From contig WION01000154.1 of NCBI GenBank assembly GCA_015039365.1, positions 1 through 64,000 of the forward strand: a stretch of 64,000 nt of DNA. The letters run 5' to 3'. Shown here piece by piece: positions 1 to 13,974 of this stretch (position 1 is the stretch's first letter; every line of letters begins with the position of its first letter). The translations under genes and the position numbers were made by a program. The notes beneath the pieces were generated by a model. The model searched no databases. It had not been told where the DNA came from and saw only the letters and a list, made by a program, of their open reading frames with translations. This stretch comes from Amanita rubescens (lineage: Eukaryota > Basidiomycota > Agaricomycetes > Agaricales > Amanitaceae).

Positions 1-137
1 CAGAGTGGCCTGGAATCTCTTGTGAAGAATCCAAACCAAGCCGATCTTTACTCTAACACTTATCATAGTAAGGAGATCAAACCTCACACCCCTCTCCGGA
101 GGTCGTCATCGTACTACTCCTACCACACATATATCAG

Positions 138-562
138 CTACAAAGACACTTGCACGCAAAGATATCGCGGTATGCCATTTCAAGGAATCCGGTGCTTATG
201 CTGGCGAGATCAGGCATGTGCTTCATCGCGACGCCTCATCATCGTAAAACTAACTTACATCTGCAGTCCAAAAACAATTGGTAGACGTTGAGATGAGATC
301 CAAGCCAACCGCTTGGGCAATTTTGGGATCGTTCGACTATTTGGCAAATCAGGGTCACTGTCAGGCTGAGCGGCGCACGAACTTTGGAGAAACTTGGGAG
401 ACCGTTGCTCAGAAGGTCCGCGCAAATGGCTTGAAAGTCATCCTCTGTATTTTGAAGGAGCGTGAAGAGGGTAGGACTACTCAAGTCGTTGAAGCGCAGC
501 TCCGTGCCGTCGTCAAGGTCACCAAAGAATCTGATTGGAGGTGGATGAAACTCGATTCCTGA
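138..562 (+). pseudogene. Unrecognised coding fragments at the left window edge
   Basis: Two stretches read like protein. One begins after an acceptor-like AG at 136-137 and runs to about 243. The other runs from about 267 to a stop at 562 and is lysine- and arginine-rich, with the end WRWMKLDS. They are separated by only 23 nt (244-266) that start with GT, contain CTAAC and end with AG. That is shorter than a usual fungal intron, and the phases do not match, so I cannot join them. I recognise no family. This may be the 3' end of a gene starting outside the window, or a decayed copy. Confidence 0.3.
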
Positions 563-3500
563 AACTGGCACGGTTACCAACTAAACATTTTTGAAGCAAT
601 TTCGATATTGCATTATTTGCATACGAACCAGTGTGGGGTATGCCTTGGCCAACCCATTTTCATAACACGTTTCTCATGCACTCTCTAGCGGTAGAGTACG
701 ACGTTGATGGCTTCCTCGTTGGTAAGCTTCTCTAAAACCTTGTGGTGATGGCGGTTGGGAACGTGTGCAAGGGGGCGGGGTTACATATGTAAGTAAGGCA
801 TTGTTTGGCTCTATAGTACTAGGCTGATGCAACTTAGCGTCTACCATGACTAGTGTCCGCGCCGTCCTGACTCCTTATCACATCTTTGACTTCCCAGCCT
901 AGCGAATGAAAGAAGAGAAGAGGAAATTAGGTAAGTCTTGTTGCTAGTCAATGGGGCAGTTGGCCCCTGACTCGCTGGCGATTCAACAGCATCTCCCCTT
1001 CCTTTGAACGCTTCCAATGCAAATGGATATAAGTTATACAACCCACCATATTCGACTCGGGCGTTTTTCAAGGCACTGTTCATCTGATGTGCGTTCGGAT
1101 TTAGTTCAGTAACACAGCTGTTATGAGGAAGTTCTCGTCCTCAGAACGTCGAGAGAAGATGACGATGAACTCTTCTATCTAGATGCTGTAAAATGTGAGT
1201 ATTGATCTTTTGTTTCCTTTGAGATCCTCACGCCGTTCTTCAAGGCCCGTGAACCACACCCCGGAGACGTTCCCAGATGACCGTCAGTTAGTGACATTTG
1301 TCGGACGTCCCTTTTCTCTTGAAGAGGCCCACGATCATTTTTCTCATTTACGAAGACGGGGACTCGCGTTCTGTACGTACTTGTATCGTTGCTTCCCTCC
1401 CTGTTTACAATATTCCAAAGTAAGGTTCCTCGTCACATGGGAAGCAATTGAGCACAATGGACTGTGCGTTCATTCCTTATTGTTCAAACCAACTTACCAA
1501 CTGAACAAGACAGTGGCCGGTACGACCATTCATATTTGATCTACATCCGTTCCCTTCTTTCCGTCTTATGGCATGGTTACCTTCGTCTCAATGCACCAAG
1601 ACGTCTGGTCACGGTACTCTGATGGCTCGGGTGCTCCAGCGTGGACACTCAAATATGTAGGGTTTGATCTAAATGCTTTAGAGGAGGCGGGTGCTGCATG
1701 GTTAAATGGCAGCGGAAAGGTGGGCACATACAGATCCTACTGAACGCGGGCTGTGGCCGACGGGATATACCAAGTTGGCAGCGCCGACGATGGCGTACGT
1801 AATTTCGTTGTGCTGTTGGGTTTTTTCGCGCGAGTTTGACGTTGTCCTTTCAACAAAAAGAACACTTTTCTGGGGGTGGTTACACGTTTGCACCCAAACT
1901 GAGGGTCAAGAACAGTGCTGGAAAGAAGATATCCATTCAGGAATTTCTGCAGGGCACATTTTTGGATATGTTCGACAAGCGCGTGGAAGCGGTTTGTGCT
2001 TTGGATTTTCAGTTATTGGGTTCGAGGTAGGCGTCCAGAATTATTTTCACTTGATCTGATCCGTTGAGCTAACGAGTCTCGTGTCGAAAACTAGGTCATG
2101 AACGAGCCACAGAGAGCCTATATGGATCTTGCTTCTCTTCATTCTTTTAATTATAATGTGAGGGACGCCACCGATATAATAGACGGGAAAGAGGTCAATG
2201 TCCGTCCTCTTCTGCGGAAGGCGTGATCGTGATCTGATTTTTGCTGAAAACAGTGGGGAAGCGTGGTTCAATGTTGTCTACAACTAGAACGACGGAAACT
2301 TCCAGACCCGTGTCAACGCGTATCTCGGTTTCATCCACATAGTATTCACCAACAAAACCGACGGTTTGCTTGGGTCTAAAGATAACGAATCATTGGAGGA
2401 AGAGGAGCCATCACTATGGTTCTTTCAAGATCTGCGAACCGGACAAGAAACGGTCGCCTAATATTACAGGAGAGCGAAAAACACAAGCAAAGACACAATT
2501 GATCAGGTGTTCACCTTGTCGGCGACGCCATTACCCGAAATGATCATGGTTTGCAAAGCCAGTCTCAGTACCCACCACAGAAACTAGCATTTACGCCACC
2601 CGTAATATCCAATGTCTTGGTACAGCACACGATACTTGGACACGTACTACGAAATGCCGCATCCGAATATCACAATCTCATACCGTCTAATGACCAATCT
2701 GCCTTCTTCAAGCATAGTCATATTGGGCGATTGGCGATAGAACAGTCAAAATGGTTTACAGAGAGCGTCCGGATTGGAAATCCACGACAAGATACCTTTC
2801 CTCTTTCAAGGATGACGGAAATGCTAGCCGTGGGCAGTGAACTTTCCAGGGTGCATATCCTCGTTAGCGCGGGTGTTGCAAATCATTTTCATGACATTTT
2901 ACTCACCCGATCGTGCGTAGCCAAACGCAAGCCTTGTTATTAAATGGAATATATTCATGCCTTGTGCTACGTAGGATACATAATTCACCATTGCTATGTA
3001 CACGTTCTCGTGAAACCTGTCAACAGAAGCCTCAGTCGCATGCAATTTAGACTCACAGCAACGACGAACCGTCGATGCACATTGAACATTGAACATTTGG
3101 GCTCTGCCATTTCCAAATCCCACGCTTGCGCTGTTCTATCAAGTCATATGCAATAGAAATGGGCTCACGCAAATATAAAAAAGGAAGGTCAAAACAACTG
3201 CTTTCGTGGACGATGCACTGTTTCGTCAACTCAAAATATGTCTTAGAGATACAAACCTTCTTCGGTGTTTTAAATTTTGGCGATCATAGATTAAAAAAGA
3301 AAAGGAAAGGAATCGACCGACCGTAATACACATTATGACAAAAAAAAACGAGGAGACACATACAGTAACTATACGCTTCGGAATGGGGCCAGCTAATGAG
3401 TGGGCTATGTGGATGCAAGAAAGCCTACCGCTTCACCGGCCTGAAGGACTGATGATGTATACGAAGAGGAATGATGAGTAAAAGTCATATCAAGCAAAGC

Positions 3501-3631
3501 CTGGACGGGGACGGACTGATGGTGCATCTCGATCTTCCAAGCTTGCCACATGTAATGAATCATGAAAACTCTAAGCAATAAAATGTGTCATGAGAGACGG
3601 CGAAACTCATCACCATCGCGACGCACACATC
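563..3631. other. Gene-poor stretch with coding relics
   Basis: No complete gene is visible. Short uninterrupted stretches look like decayed exons: about 1565-1740 (plus), 1836-2030 (plus), 2285-2460 (plus) and 2551-2943 (plus). They sit in different frames with stops between them, and none has a motif I recognise. The last few hundred bases before 3632 are AT-rich with an A-run near 3340 and probably hold the 3' UTR of the neighbouring minus-strand gene. Confidence 0.35.
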
Positions 3632-5009
3632 TCACAAAAAGTCCTCTGCCCTAGCTCTCTTCTTCCCTCTCGACTCCTCAGCTGGCGCTGCACTATCTGT
3701 AATCTTGGAATAAGAATACTTGGAGTGCAAGGCCCGATGTTCCTCCTACGGAGAGGTTAGTAAGATGCTAACGAAAAGATTGTCGTTACTTACGGGAGCG
3801 AAATTGGCGTCTTTGTATTTGAGATCAGTAGGCTTCTTGAATTCTGGGTTAATTTGGGCAACCACATGATTGGGGAGCGTCGGCTGAGAGGGTTTAGGTG
3901 GAGCAATAGCATCCGATGGTGTAGGCAGGGGTGATTGCTGGTGCAAGGCAGGTACGAATTGAGGTGGCTGTGCTACGGGCAATCTAGGAGGCGGCGGGGT
4001 AAACCCGGGTCCACCAGAGCCGGCAGGAGGCCCCCATCCTGGAGGTGCGGGAGGGTGTCCGAGACCAGGAGGAGGGATATGTGGTCCACCTGGTGGAAAA
4101 CCCGGTGGCATATGATACCCAGGCATTGGGGGACTAGTTGGACATGATTAGACGAAGAGCTTTGTCAACGCAGTAAATGACCTACCCAGGGGGCATTCCA
4201 GGTGCCTGAGGCGGGAAAGGAGGCATCGCCCCAGGTGGTGGTGATATACCAGGAGGGATTGGAGGTGTTGCTCCAGGGGGAAATGGACTAGCGCCCATGG
4301 GCATGGGCGGGGCGACACCCGGAGGCGGCATACCGGACGCTGGTACAGGAGGCGCCGCGTACGCCTGGGGCGCTGCATTGTACACAGCGCTTGACTCGCT
4401 GGGTGGAGGGTTCTCCGGGCCGGTCGACACGCCCATCAGCGCTTTGTGGACTTCCAATTGCGCCTTCAATTCTTCTTCTGAATATACTTTGTTCTCGATT
4501 TTCGTCTTCTTCTGAGGAGGCTGCGAGATCGATCCGGCAGATAAGCCTAATTCGATTTCCTTGCGACGCTTGTAATCTGCGACATCAGGTGCGGGGATCC
4601 CCACCATCCCAAAGATCTCAACTTCATAACCATCACGACCAGGTAACGCATTTTCGATGCGCGGTAGGCTATATATATGCGCGTTGGTACCAAGAAAACG
4701 TGAGTGAATCACGACGTACTTCTCTGGCTCCAATTTATGTACTTGTTGGATGTGGACCGCCAGACCACCGGCGGTATTCAACCTCCTGGGACACATACTA
4801 CATTTGAAATGTTTCGCCTTTTGATGCTGCATAAGCACTGAGGAAAGCTCAGAGGGTATCATATCACAAGACGCAACGATACGCACCCTTTTCATCCTCA
4901 AACTCCCTCTCGCAGTACCAACACCAGGGTCGTAAAATCTAGCATATATGAGTAAGAGAACCATTTTAATCAAAGATATACTGACCTGCTTATTCTTCTT
5001 CTTGCCCAT
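3632..5009 (-). CDS. BuGZ/ZNF207-type C2H2 zinc-finger protein
   Basis: Five exons, complement of 4986-5009, 4887-4938, 4186-4837, 3794-4133 and 3632-3745, give 393 residues with all phases closing. The start is the ATG at 5009, giving MGKKKNKQ. Two zinc fingers lie at the N-terminus: PWCWYC (C14, C17) with H30 and H35, then C38, C41, H54 and H59. The CWYC..DEK..HQKAKHFKC pattern is the signature of BuGZ/ZNF207. About 200 residues rich in Pro, Gly and Met follow, and a basic tail with GKKRAR. In animals BuGZ binds microtubules and Bub3 at kinetochores and also associates with splicing; the proline-rich part drives phase separation. I did not find a clear Bub3-binding GLEBS motif. Introns are about 48-52 nt. 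The first two interrupt the zinc-finger region, so unspliced reading hides the first finger. Confidence 0.9.
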
Positions 5010-8000
5010 TGTGAATGAGTCGTAGCGAAACTGTCGTGGAAAAGCTCAGGGAACGAATTTCTTATTTGTCTATGTTTGCGACCGCAACTGGCATCGCGAT
5101 CACTCTGGCTCAACTTTTTCTTCCGCTAGAACCTTTGAACTCCAATTTTTGAATGGCCTTGGATATCAGTCGGCATATCTATTCGTCTTTCCGAGTGATG
5201 TGATGCACAACTCTGCGCTTTTCCGATCCTCACGAACCGTTAATAGGCACCTATTTTCTCGATAAATTCCATTCCGCGATGAGAAATATTTACTCACCTT
5301 GCAAAACGTCCGAATCACTGTACGTTCCACCCACCATCTTTTCTATCATTGTATATCTGAAATCAATGCGCCGAATAAAAATAATATCCGAGGCGCCAAG
5401 CCATCATCATCGATGAAATGATATTGATAACACGGCTAAGTACTTAGGTGATAGGGGACAAACGCAAACGTACGGTGTTATTGTTGTGACTATTTGGGAA
5501 CCGAGATCATATATAAACACCCTCGTTGAACCCCCTTGGAACGGACTACGTCGCTAGATCGAGGAGTACGGGGTGATGATCAACAACGTCAACGTCTAAC
5601 AAATCTGAAGGACGACGGTTCTCTTCTCCCCCCTTGCTGCGCAATGACAGTGGTCGCCCCTTTACTCAACATTCAGAATAAGCCTTGCTAATATTATCTA
5701 CTCTCCCCGTCCGCTGTGGCGCTTTCCCTCCCTGTAAACTCTTGGCGATTGGATGCAACATTCCGCCGAGCCTATCGGAAATCGGAGCAGCGGAGTGGCA
5801 CAAGAATAGCCTGCAAGAAATTGACCTAGGTCCTTCATGAAAAAAGTTACTCCTTATAGGGCTCTTACAGCGTAAGTGGCGTTCAAAGTTTGGATCCCTG
5901 GATGCGGTGTTGACTTTTTTGATGATAATGCTTACGAGCGAGGGCGCGGTCTTTGGAACTTGATCGATGTACTTAGGCTGAGACGCGTTTGTTTCGTTCG
6001 CGGTGCCTAGCCTGCGACAACAATACCTGGTGCTTGCATCTCTGACAACGTCTAAAATACCGTTAATCATTTGATCAAGGGGTACAAGTCTCCCCTAATT
6101 TACATATTCACTCACGTACCCCGGTAACACGTCTAAACTCGCTTATCGCTTAACAAGCGATGTTTCTTTCTACATCAGATGTCTCAAGCCTTTTGCTCAA
6201 CAATAGTACAGCGACTGTTTTCGTATACAAATATATAACATGCCTCTATCCCCACGTACCGGTAATACATCGGCTATAGTTGCCACCTGACTGTGAGTAA
6301 GCTTGGCACGTCTTGTTGTAATCAATCTATCTGTCAACTTTCACTCCAACAACAACCGTCGTTCCAAATCTCATCAAACAGCTACCAAAAATGGTGTTCA
6401 GCAGCCGCGTAACGCATCCAAACTCTAACCTTGTCAAAGTCTGAGGAATGAATGTCTCAAAACACGGAACCGAAAACCATTCCGTACGTACCACTAGCAC
6501 ATCCCTGCACGTCGTTGCGTGTATGTTACTTCTTTATGGCTCGATTCATAATAGTAGGGCATGACATGCTAGTGCATGGTCCAACCAGTGTGTACCCCTA
6601 TGTGCGGCCCGAAAGACCTGCCTGCCTCAAAAGTAACAAACCATAACATTCCCACTATAGCCGCACCTGCCGGGGCAAAAGCGGCCCCATAGCTTTACGC
6701 TAAGAAAGGGCTGCCAGACAAGGTCCAACATTAGGTGTTGATCGTCCCTTTCGATTTCAGGACCAAGGGGTTCGGGGTTCGGGGCATGACGGATAACAAG
6801 CACGGGTTATGGTAGAACCGCCGTAAATGGTTTTGCTATTGCTGTAGCGAGTCTCGACTCTTGGGCGGACGGACGGATCTTTGATGATGTGATTGCATCG
6901 CCTCGCTTCGCTTTGAGAGGCTTGAGCTTGTTCTCCTCGGCTCTTGGGACTGGGATTTGAACAGGAATAGAGTGTATTGGGGTGTCAAACGACGGAGAAC
7001 AAGCAAAGAAACGCTGTATAGACCGGTTAACGGAACCAAGATCCCAAACAGGGCACGGTGTACGTACCGCCTTTGCTACGTCAAAGCTTATCACAAGACG
7101 TCACCAACGACTTTTTTTTTCCTTTTCACGCGGATGCCGGTGGCGCAACAGAGGAACGTCTACGAGACTGAATAGGATTGCGTGCTTGGAGCGCAGCTGC
7201 CAGTAATATAACTTGAAAAGATGCATTCGGGCACGTAAATATGACTGCCAAAGCCTTCGGAAACGGGAATCTCGGGATCCCGGAATATGGAGATGGGAAT
7301 GAATCCTATTTTCGAACCGGTGTCTGGACGATAGACGTGACAACTGCGCATTCAGTAAGGTGAACGTTAAGGTGAGCATCATCGATTCATTGTTACAGGG
7401 GTGATATGACCACTGTCTGATCGGTGGACATTTGAGAAATGAGATTATAAACTAATTCCAGAGCACTTACATCGAGCGTTGAATTGAGCTGTTGGTAATA
7501 CTCAAAATAGCATCCGAACGCCGACCTGCTCGCGTGAGTAGTTAGAAAAGATGGAGGAGAGTGGGGAAAGAACGGCTCTATGGCGCAGAAGTCGGGCATG
7601 ATTATGAAGATGCCAGACCGTTTAAGGCTGCCAGAGCTGTGACACGGTTGCAACCGCCGGCTATTTTGGCGCCTGTTCTCCCGCGAACGGGGGAAATATA
7701 TATGGTTTGTCATGGTCGTGCCTTTAATATGTTCTCATAGAACTTATATTCGGAGGGTCGATTCCAACGGAAATGTCCGATTGTAGTCTCCCTCCTGTAG
7801 CGCGTGATTTGCGGCCAACAAAGGATTGATACTGTCAGCGATTGTGATGCTTTGTCAGTTCAGTGGTGAGTCTGGTGACTCCTGGCAGCTAGCGAAGGAT
7901 TTGTAAAGCGCAGTCTTCTGAGATGGTACAAACATGTCGTATCGTGAGTTGATAGGGCATCCCGGATCAGGTTGAGATGTAAATACCAACTTCGGAGAGG

Positions 8001-8513
8001 ACAGGGACCGCAGCTACAAAATAGGGTGAACCCACTTGACGGTGATTATGGAGATTTGCACCAGGCACAACACGAGGTCGGAGGGAAAGAGACTAACGAA
8101 AGTTGAAACGAAAGATGTACCTCCTTAGCGGGGATAAAGCTGAGTGATTGATGATTAGTAATAAACTGAATTAGAATCAAGATAATATAATAGGAGAAAT
8201 ATCCGGAAATGAGTGCCCGTTCAACCCTCCTCGTATGGTCCTTTGATCCTCTATAGGATTCCTCCTCCTCCTCCCCGCTCGTTCCCCCGCCGCAGCAAGG
8301 ATAACGCCTGGAGTAATGTCTCTTTCAACTTTTTATTCACCGCTGACAGATCCCCCCTTCCAGCTCTCGCGACCCTTGCCGGCTTCCTATTCCCCCGCCC
8401 CCCAGCCAAAACCTTTTATCGAGATATATACGCTTGAGCCCTGCTCGCGTGCCCTCTAGTTGTATCGCCCGGCGTTCGCTGAGAAATCGCGTAGCCATTC
8501 TTCTATTACGCCC
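5010..8513. other. Intergenic DNA with weak minus-strand coding fragments
   Basis: Immediately upstream of the BuGZ start is its likely promoter. A TATA-like tatataaa lies near 5511. Open stretches on the minus strand at 5666-6070, 6807-7094, 7160-7351 and 7393-7713 carry no family motif I recognise, and they do not splice into one model by eye. They may be relics. Confidence 0.3.
8225..8513 (+). promoter_or_regulatory. Pyrimidine-rich promoter/leader of the bHLH gene
   Basis: The 290 bp before the bHLH start are strongly C/T-rich on the plus strand, for example cctcctcctcctcccc near 8262 and a cccccgcccc run near 8393. Long CT blocks just upstream of the start are common in highly expressed fungal genes. 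A TATA-like gatatata lies near 8422. Role inferred from composition and position only. Confidence 0.45.
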
Positions 8514-10076
8514 ATGACCCTGCCTATTGCTATCCCATCAACCCCCTCGTTGAGCAATTCTCCGTCATCTGAAGAGTACAATCTACCTCATACACCCGAC
8601 TCGCCGACTATGTCCCAGCTCGAGAACAGCGCCCAGCAGGCGGTTGAACAGCCTCTGTCCAAATCGCCATCCCCATCACAGCCGCCACAACAACAGCAAT
8701 CAAACAGCAACAGCAACTCGGCAGCGCCCGGCACTGCCAACGCCCAACCGAAACGTAAGCCAAGCAGACGTGCCAATACCGCCGAACGCAGGGCCACCCA
8801 CAATGCCGTAGAACGTCAGCGCCGTGAAACTTTGAACAGCAGGTTTTTGGTAAGTACAAATCTTGTCCGTACAGGGTATTTCCTGACCTTATCGCATAAA
8901 TAGGATCTCGCCGCATTGCTCCCGAACCTTTCCCAAATCAGGCGCCCGTCAAAGTCATCCATTGTTAACTCCTCTATTGCCCACATCAATGCTTCCCGCC
9001 GTCACCGTATACACGCTTCCCGCGAGCTCCGTTCCTTGAAGAACGAAGCTGATCAACTGCGCCGGGAACTGAATAATTGGCACGACCGCGCCGGCATTCC
9101 TCGCATCGAGGAACCCATCCGCAGCGAAGCTTTCTCTATGGTTATCTCCGGAGAACTCGAGGTTATCGCTACCGTTACCGGCGAGGAAGAAGATGACGAA
9201 ATGTATGGTGGCTACGATGGCGATGAGGATTACGGACCTGTGCCTCATGCACCGATGCCCCACAGCCGTCTCGATGATTTGGAGGATCCCCGAGTTGCAA
9301 TGCTCAAGGCATCTAACTCTTTCCACCACGGCATGCCAGCTCAGCATCCACACCACAGTTCCGGCAATGCCTTGCACCTCGCCCATGTAATGCCTCGGTC
9401 CGCGGCCCAAGCTGGTGGTCCTATGATCGCCAGCCCTACCACTATCTCGTTCGACAACCCGGCTATGCCTTCGATGTTTGATTCACCAGCATACCCTGGA
9501 GTGCCTTTTATCCCCGCGCAATCTCACTCGCCCCATACCCATCAATCTCTTGAATCCGAGAAGATTGCAGCGTGGAACGCTGCTCAGATTTTCCACAGTG
9601 GTCAAATGGCCCAACAACCCCGCGCGATGTTCACGCCCCCTGCTTCCCATCCCATTTCTGCCGGATCTCCCAGTCATAGCAGCCACGGTTCCCCTCACGG
9701 AAGTGTAAGCCCCCCGCACTCGACAGGGTCTCCAGTCTCCAGCCATTCCGGTCTTGCATTCAACGAAGCAGAATTGTACCGCGCTCACGACGAGCGCGAG
9801 CAGACGACCCTCGCTCCTGCCATATCTTCTGTTCGTAACCGCAGCGGAAGCCTGAACATCAACATGACCACTGGATCTCCCGGCGGTTCTCCTACATATG
9901 ATATCACCAATCCCGGGGAATACACTCTCAGTATACCCAGACGCGCGATGCACAGTGGCATATGGGCGCGAGATAATGATATTGGAATGGGCGCTTTGAA
10001 CGTCAGCATGAATATGGGTATGAACCCCGTTGCCGTCGGCGGAGGTAATGGAACCGGCTTTGCGATGATGATGTAG
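8514..10076 (+). CDS. bHLH transcription factor
   Basis: Two exons, 8514-8849 and 8904-10076, give 502 residues; the 54-nt intron (gtaagt..atag) falls between helix 1 and the loop. The first in-frame ATG is at 8514. The DNA-binding domain starts near residue 88 with ERRATHNAVERQRRE; the H, E and R at the standard contact positions predict E-box (CANNTG) binding of the Max/Cbf1 type. Helix 2 is followed by a leucine-rich, zipper-like stretch (LRSLKNEADQLRREL). The rest is low-complexity: an acidic patch (EEEDDEMYGGYDGDED), many His/Ser/Pro residues, and a Gly/Met-rich end. The protein is nuclear by inference. The basic region is close to the N-terminus and the long tail may be the activation domain. 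The specific orthologue is not clear to me. Confidence 0.88.
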
Positions 10077-12982
10077 AAAGCACCCTTTGCTTTGGACTCT
10101 CCATCTCTCCTCTACCGTACCGTCCTCTTCCGGTTCCTTCCTCTCTGTGTCTGTCCTTGTATGAATCGATTCAGGCTCGTCGGGTCGTCCGGCGGCAAGT
10201 ATGCTCGTTGCTTTTTTCTCTTTCGACTGCTTTTATCTATTACCCCCACTATGGCACGCGCTTTCGGGCTCTCGGTCCACCCCATCTTTTACTCCACTCT
10301 CATTGCGACATCGGATTCTCCCATATACCCTATATATTGTCGTGCTGGTGCGGAACGTACCTGGCTACAGTATCGCCCTCCGATTTATGATCGACTCCAC
10401 GAAAATTGGGCGCGATGGTTGGGTTAACGAGAACATTGCATAATGGTTGGCACGCTACGTCTCAAAGAATGCCGTTGGGTATGTGGTTCATCTTTTTTTG
10501 GGTTGTAATCGATTCTGATAACATCTCAGTCGTGTTCTCAACAACTCTTCGTTGCGTCTCTAGACTGTCCGATGTACAATTCTCTGTCCCTCTTCGTAGA
10601 CGACCTGCGTCGTCAAATCAAAGCTTAGGAGCTAGGTTTCCTTGGTCATCAAATCGTCCCTATCATAATAATACTATGTGTTATCCACCCCCACGCGCGC
10701 ACGCACGCACGTTCGTTCTACTACCCCTGATCTGTGAAAAACGAGATTTTGAATAATCTGTGTTGTTAGCTGTCGATGTATGTTTATTTTCGAAACCATA
10801 AAAATTCAAAACGATGATGTATTAGGGTGAACCCCAAAACGCGTGATGGAGTGGTTTTTTTTTGTATCCTGTTATCTGGCGTACTCCATTTACTTACATT
10901 AGGTTAGGTGTTGTAGTCTGATGCTAATAAACACAATTGGTTAGATTACACTTTGTTCGTTACGTCGTTGCGTGCTTTTAGCTTGCGACGTCCGTCATTC
11001 TGTATGACTAGAAGACTAGCTAGGTGACTAGTTGACTTGTTAGCGTATCCCTAGCCTCGTGGCGCCAAGACGAGAATACGAGGAGAAGCAATTGAGATCG
11101 TCCCCTCCCATCCCCACTGATAATCAGGACTTGTCGTTGTCCCTATCACAAGTACACTGTCCGTGGACGAACGTTCGAGCGCAGCTTATTGAATGTACAC
11201 CTCAGCGCCACGGGACCCTGAAGTTCAAAAGTTGGGGTACTGCTACCGTGGTCAAGTGTGAGAGAGTGGGCAGTGTGCAGGGTGTGTCCCTACGGTCCCA
11301 GTGCGGAGGTTGAGCGGACGATTCAGGATCAACGGAAAGTTGTGCTACCGCCACACGACGTGCCGAGTGTCGGCGTGATCAGTACTGAGTGATCAATGAT
11401 CAACAACGTCAACAGGGTACCACCAGGGACCACAAAAGGTACTTTCTTCAGGGTTGCTCCGTCCTTGTCTGCATACGGTTTAGTACTGGCGCTAATACAA
11501 AAACAGAACGATTCGGTGTTCCAACTTTATCAATCTTCTTTTCTTTCTTTCCGAAAACGGGCGATGGCTTATTCCTTTAATTTGTCGATCTTGGCCCAGG
11601 GGCTGTCCACATCGGCGGCCGCTCCCGCGCGGGCTCGGGTTGACGACGCCATGGGGCGCGCAGGGCCATGGTACGGAGTACACATGTGTTCATCTGCCAA
11701 AGCACGAAGGATCAGTCTAACGTCTTGGCGAATCAAAAGAAAAGCTGTGCGACCCTTGTTGATGACCAGTACAAGTCCCGAGGTTTTCAAATTGCCTTGT
11801 ACTAGTAGCGCTTTGACTACGGGAATGCACGCGCTCGCGTCGAGTTGGAAGTTGGTCAAATCCGCAAAATCCGCGATCTGCGGTCGGGTTTAGGTTTCGA
11901 TACTACTTCTCTTCGACGTCGGTTTTTCATTATTTTTTTTGGTAGAGAGAAGGTCCAAAGGAGCAACAATGTTCCAGTGCGCTAGTGAAGAACGTGCTCA
12001 GGAACCCTGAAAAATGGAGACAGTTTTGACAGTTATTCATTATTCAAAGCGGTAAAGTGTAAGTTTACCGGTTGTGGATTAGCAGTGCCGGTCCCGACTC
12101 TCGCCTCGTGATAAACTCGGAGGATTTTGGAAACATAGGCCCAATATTCAACCGATGCCCTTGCGAGTACCATGGGGCTTAGTACCATGAAGATCATACG
12201 TTTCATCCCTTTGCCAATTCCAAGACGTCAACTAGTGCAGGATGTAATTTGAAATTTTCAAAGCGGTGCCGAATATTTTTCTGAAACTGTTGAAGTGTTC
12301 TAGACGCTCGAGCCTCGCAGTTCAAACGTTCAAGTGACAAGATGTTACGTAATTACTAATTATCTATTGGTTGCCTTTTTTGGAACCAATACATTTCCGA
12401 GTTCTCATGCTGTCAACGATGATCTCGCTGCTGACTACGACTCAAGACCTGCCAGTAGACGATAGGACACGTACAAGTTATGTTACCGGCGCACCATTTC
12501 CGTCTGTATAGCTAATGTCGATGAAGAGTCTTTCCCGAGTCTCAATGATGGCCTTTGGAGCGTTCAGCAAATCGCAACGTTGGCCACGACCAAAATTGGC
12601 GACCCATTGGGAACCACGCGCCACACCGTTCGAGAAGATGGCACGAGACCACCATGACGATGGTCAGATAGATATCTCATGAGTATTAGTAACCGGCCCG
12701 CAGCCCTTTCATTAACTCTGGTGAGAAAACGTTTGGGAATTCTTCGCCGAGCGGGAGTCCGCGGTCACTCTCCGTTTGACAGCTTTCTGATCTAATTCTC
12801 TTGAAATGGATGTTTCCGACGAGTCTGGTCCAAATAACTCGGATTCGCTTTTCATACCAAGATGTTGACAAGATAACTATCAGTCTATCATGTACCGAGC
12901 CGCCGAATTGCCTACATCAGCTGGCATGTATACGGCTGCGATGAATAATGTATCACACGCAATACATATGTGCTGCCAGTCT
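10077..12982. other. 3' UTR and gene-poor stretch with one coding-like fragment
   Basis: The first several hundred bases are probably bHLH 3' UTR and terminator (T-rich near 10856). The minus strand at 11569-11888 holds an uninterrupted stretch of about 100 codons after an acceptor-like gaccgcag, reading IADFADLTNFQLDASA at its start. Its composition looks genuine, but I do not recognise it and found no upstream exon. Nothing else is supportable. Confidence 0.35.
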
Positions 12983-13430
12983 TCATGTTGACTGTTCAAT
13001 AACTTTGACAGAGTGCAAAGTTAAGGATTCAGATGTGGGGGGTGTGCTTTTTGGGATTAAGATGACTATTTCACAAAGATGTCCGGCTTCTTTGCATGAT
13101 TTACGCGCTTCAGTCGTCAATTCGTTCTGAGATTTCGTACTAGCAGTATTGCACTGTAACAGGGCGAGGAAGGAGTGGGAGCGGAGAGGGGAATGTGCTC
13201 GTTCCATTGATGTGGAAGTTATCAACTTCTGTCCTATTTTACATAAGATAACCATCAAGTATGGACCGTGCAGGGCCTCGTCCGTTGAATTACGTCGTTC
13301 CAGCCAGTCGAGGATGGGTCGTAAACTCATGGCACAATCCGTGAGGGGAAGTAGTTGAAGGTGGGGAATGAGCATGCTTTGGGTCTCTTTGAGTCTTGTT
13401 TGGAGGCGAGCACCCAAGCTTGCATGCCAA
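12983..13430 (-). CDS. Hypothetical protein fragment, paralogous to DNA at 20.8 kb
   Basis: A continuous minus-strand reading frame of about 140 codons ends at a stop at 12983. It includes LRPILDWLERRNSTDEALHG and a Ser/Thr/Glu-rich second half. Just upstream on the minus strand is a plausible intron (about 13431-13476) starting gtgagg, with the branch site ctaac and ending caag. A clearly related intron and short exon occur on the same strand near 20.82-20.92 kb, on the other side of the kinase array. No domain recognised; the start codon is undetermined. Confidence 0.35.
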
Positions 13431-13974
13431 TCGTTAGTTACAGAGTATCCCCAACGAAGGCAAAGGGTCCTCACCTAAAACACGGCTCTTCGTTTCGGAT
13501 CATGAATCACAAGCCCGTCCGAGAACCAACGTGTCGCCCCCGACTAAAACTGAACAGCGTAAGCTTCTCTCGGACCATTCACGTTCGCTTTTTCCTTTTT
13601 GATTCCGAAAATTTCAGTTTGCTAGACGGAGACGGGCCGAGGAGCACCTTGGGCGCAGAATGCGAGACGTGGTTCGTGGCAAGTGCCAGCCTTGACGTTA
13701 CCCCGCGGTGTCAACAACTTACGCTCCGTCTCGTCCGCCAAAATGTAATTCACTGGTCTACCACATTAGCAGAGAGCCAGAAAGCCATGGGACGAATTGT
13801 ACCAGTATGGCAACCGTGACTCTAACACAGCCTCGAGGTCACTGCCTTTCCTTGACACGATTAGCCGCTGAAGCTGGTACCCTAGCCCCGGGAGCAGTCT
13901 TAGAATCCCCCTTCGTCGGGCCAAATTAGAGCGGCTCGGTGATCCCGAGAGGCATCTTGGCGTATCCAAACAAC

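Noticed and set aside
8604..8803. Minus-strand frames opposite the bHLH first exon
   Set aside because: Antisense shadows of the Gln/Ser-rich coding exon.
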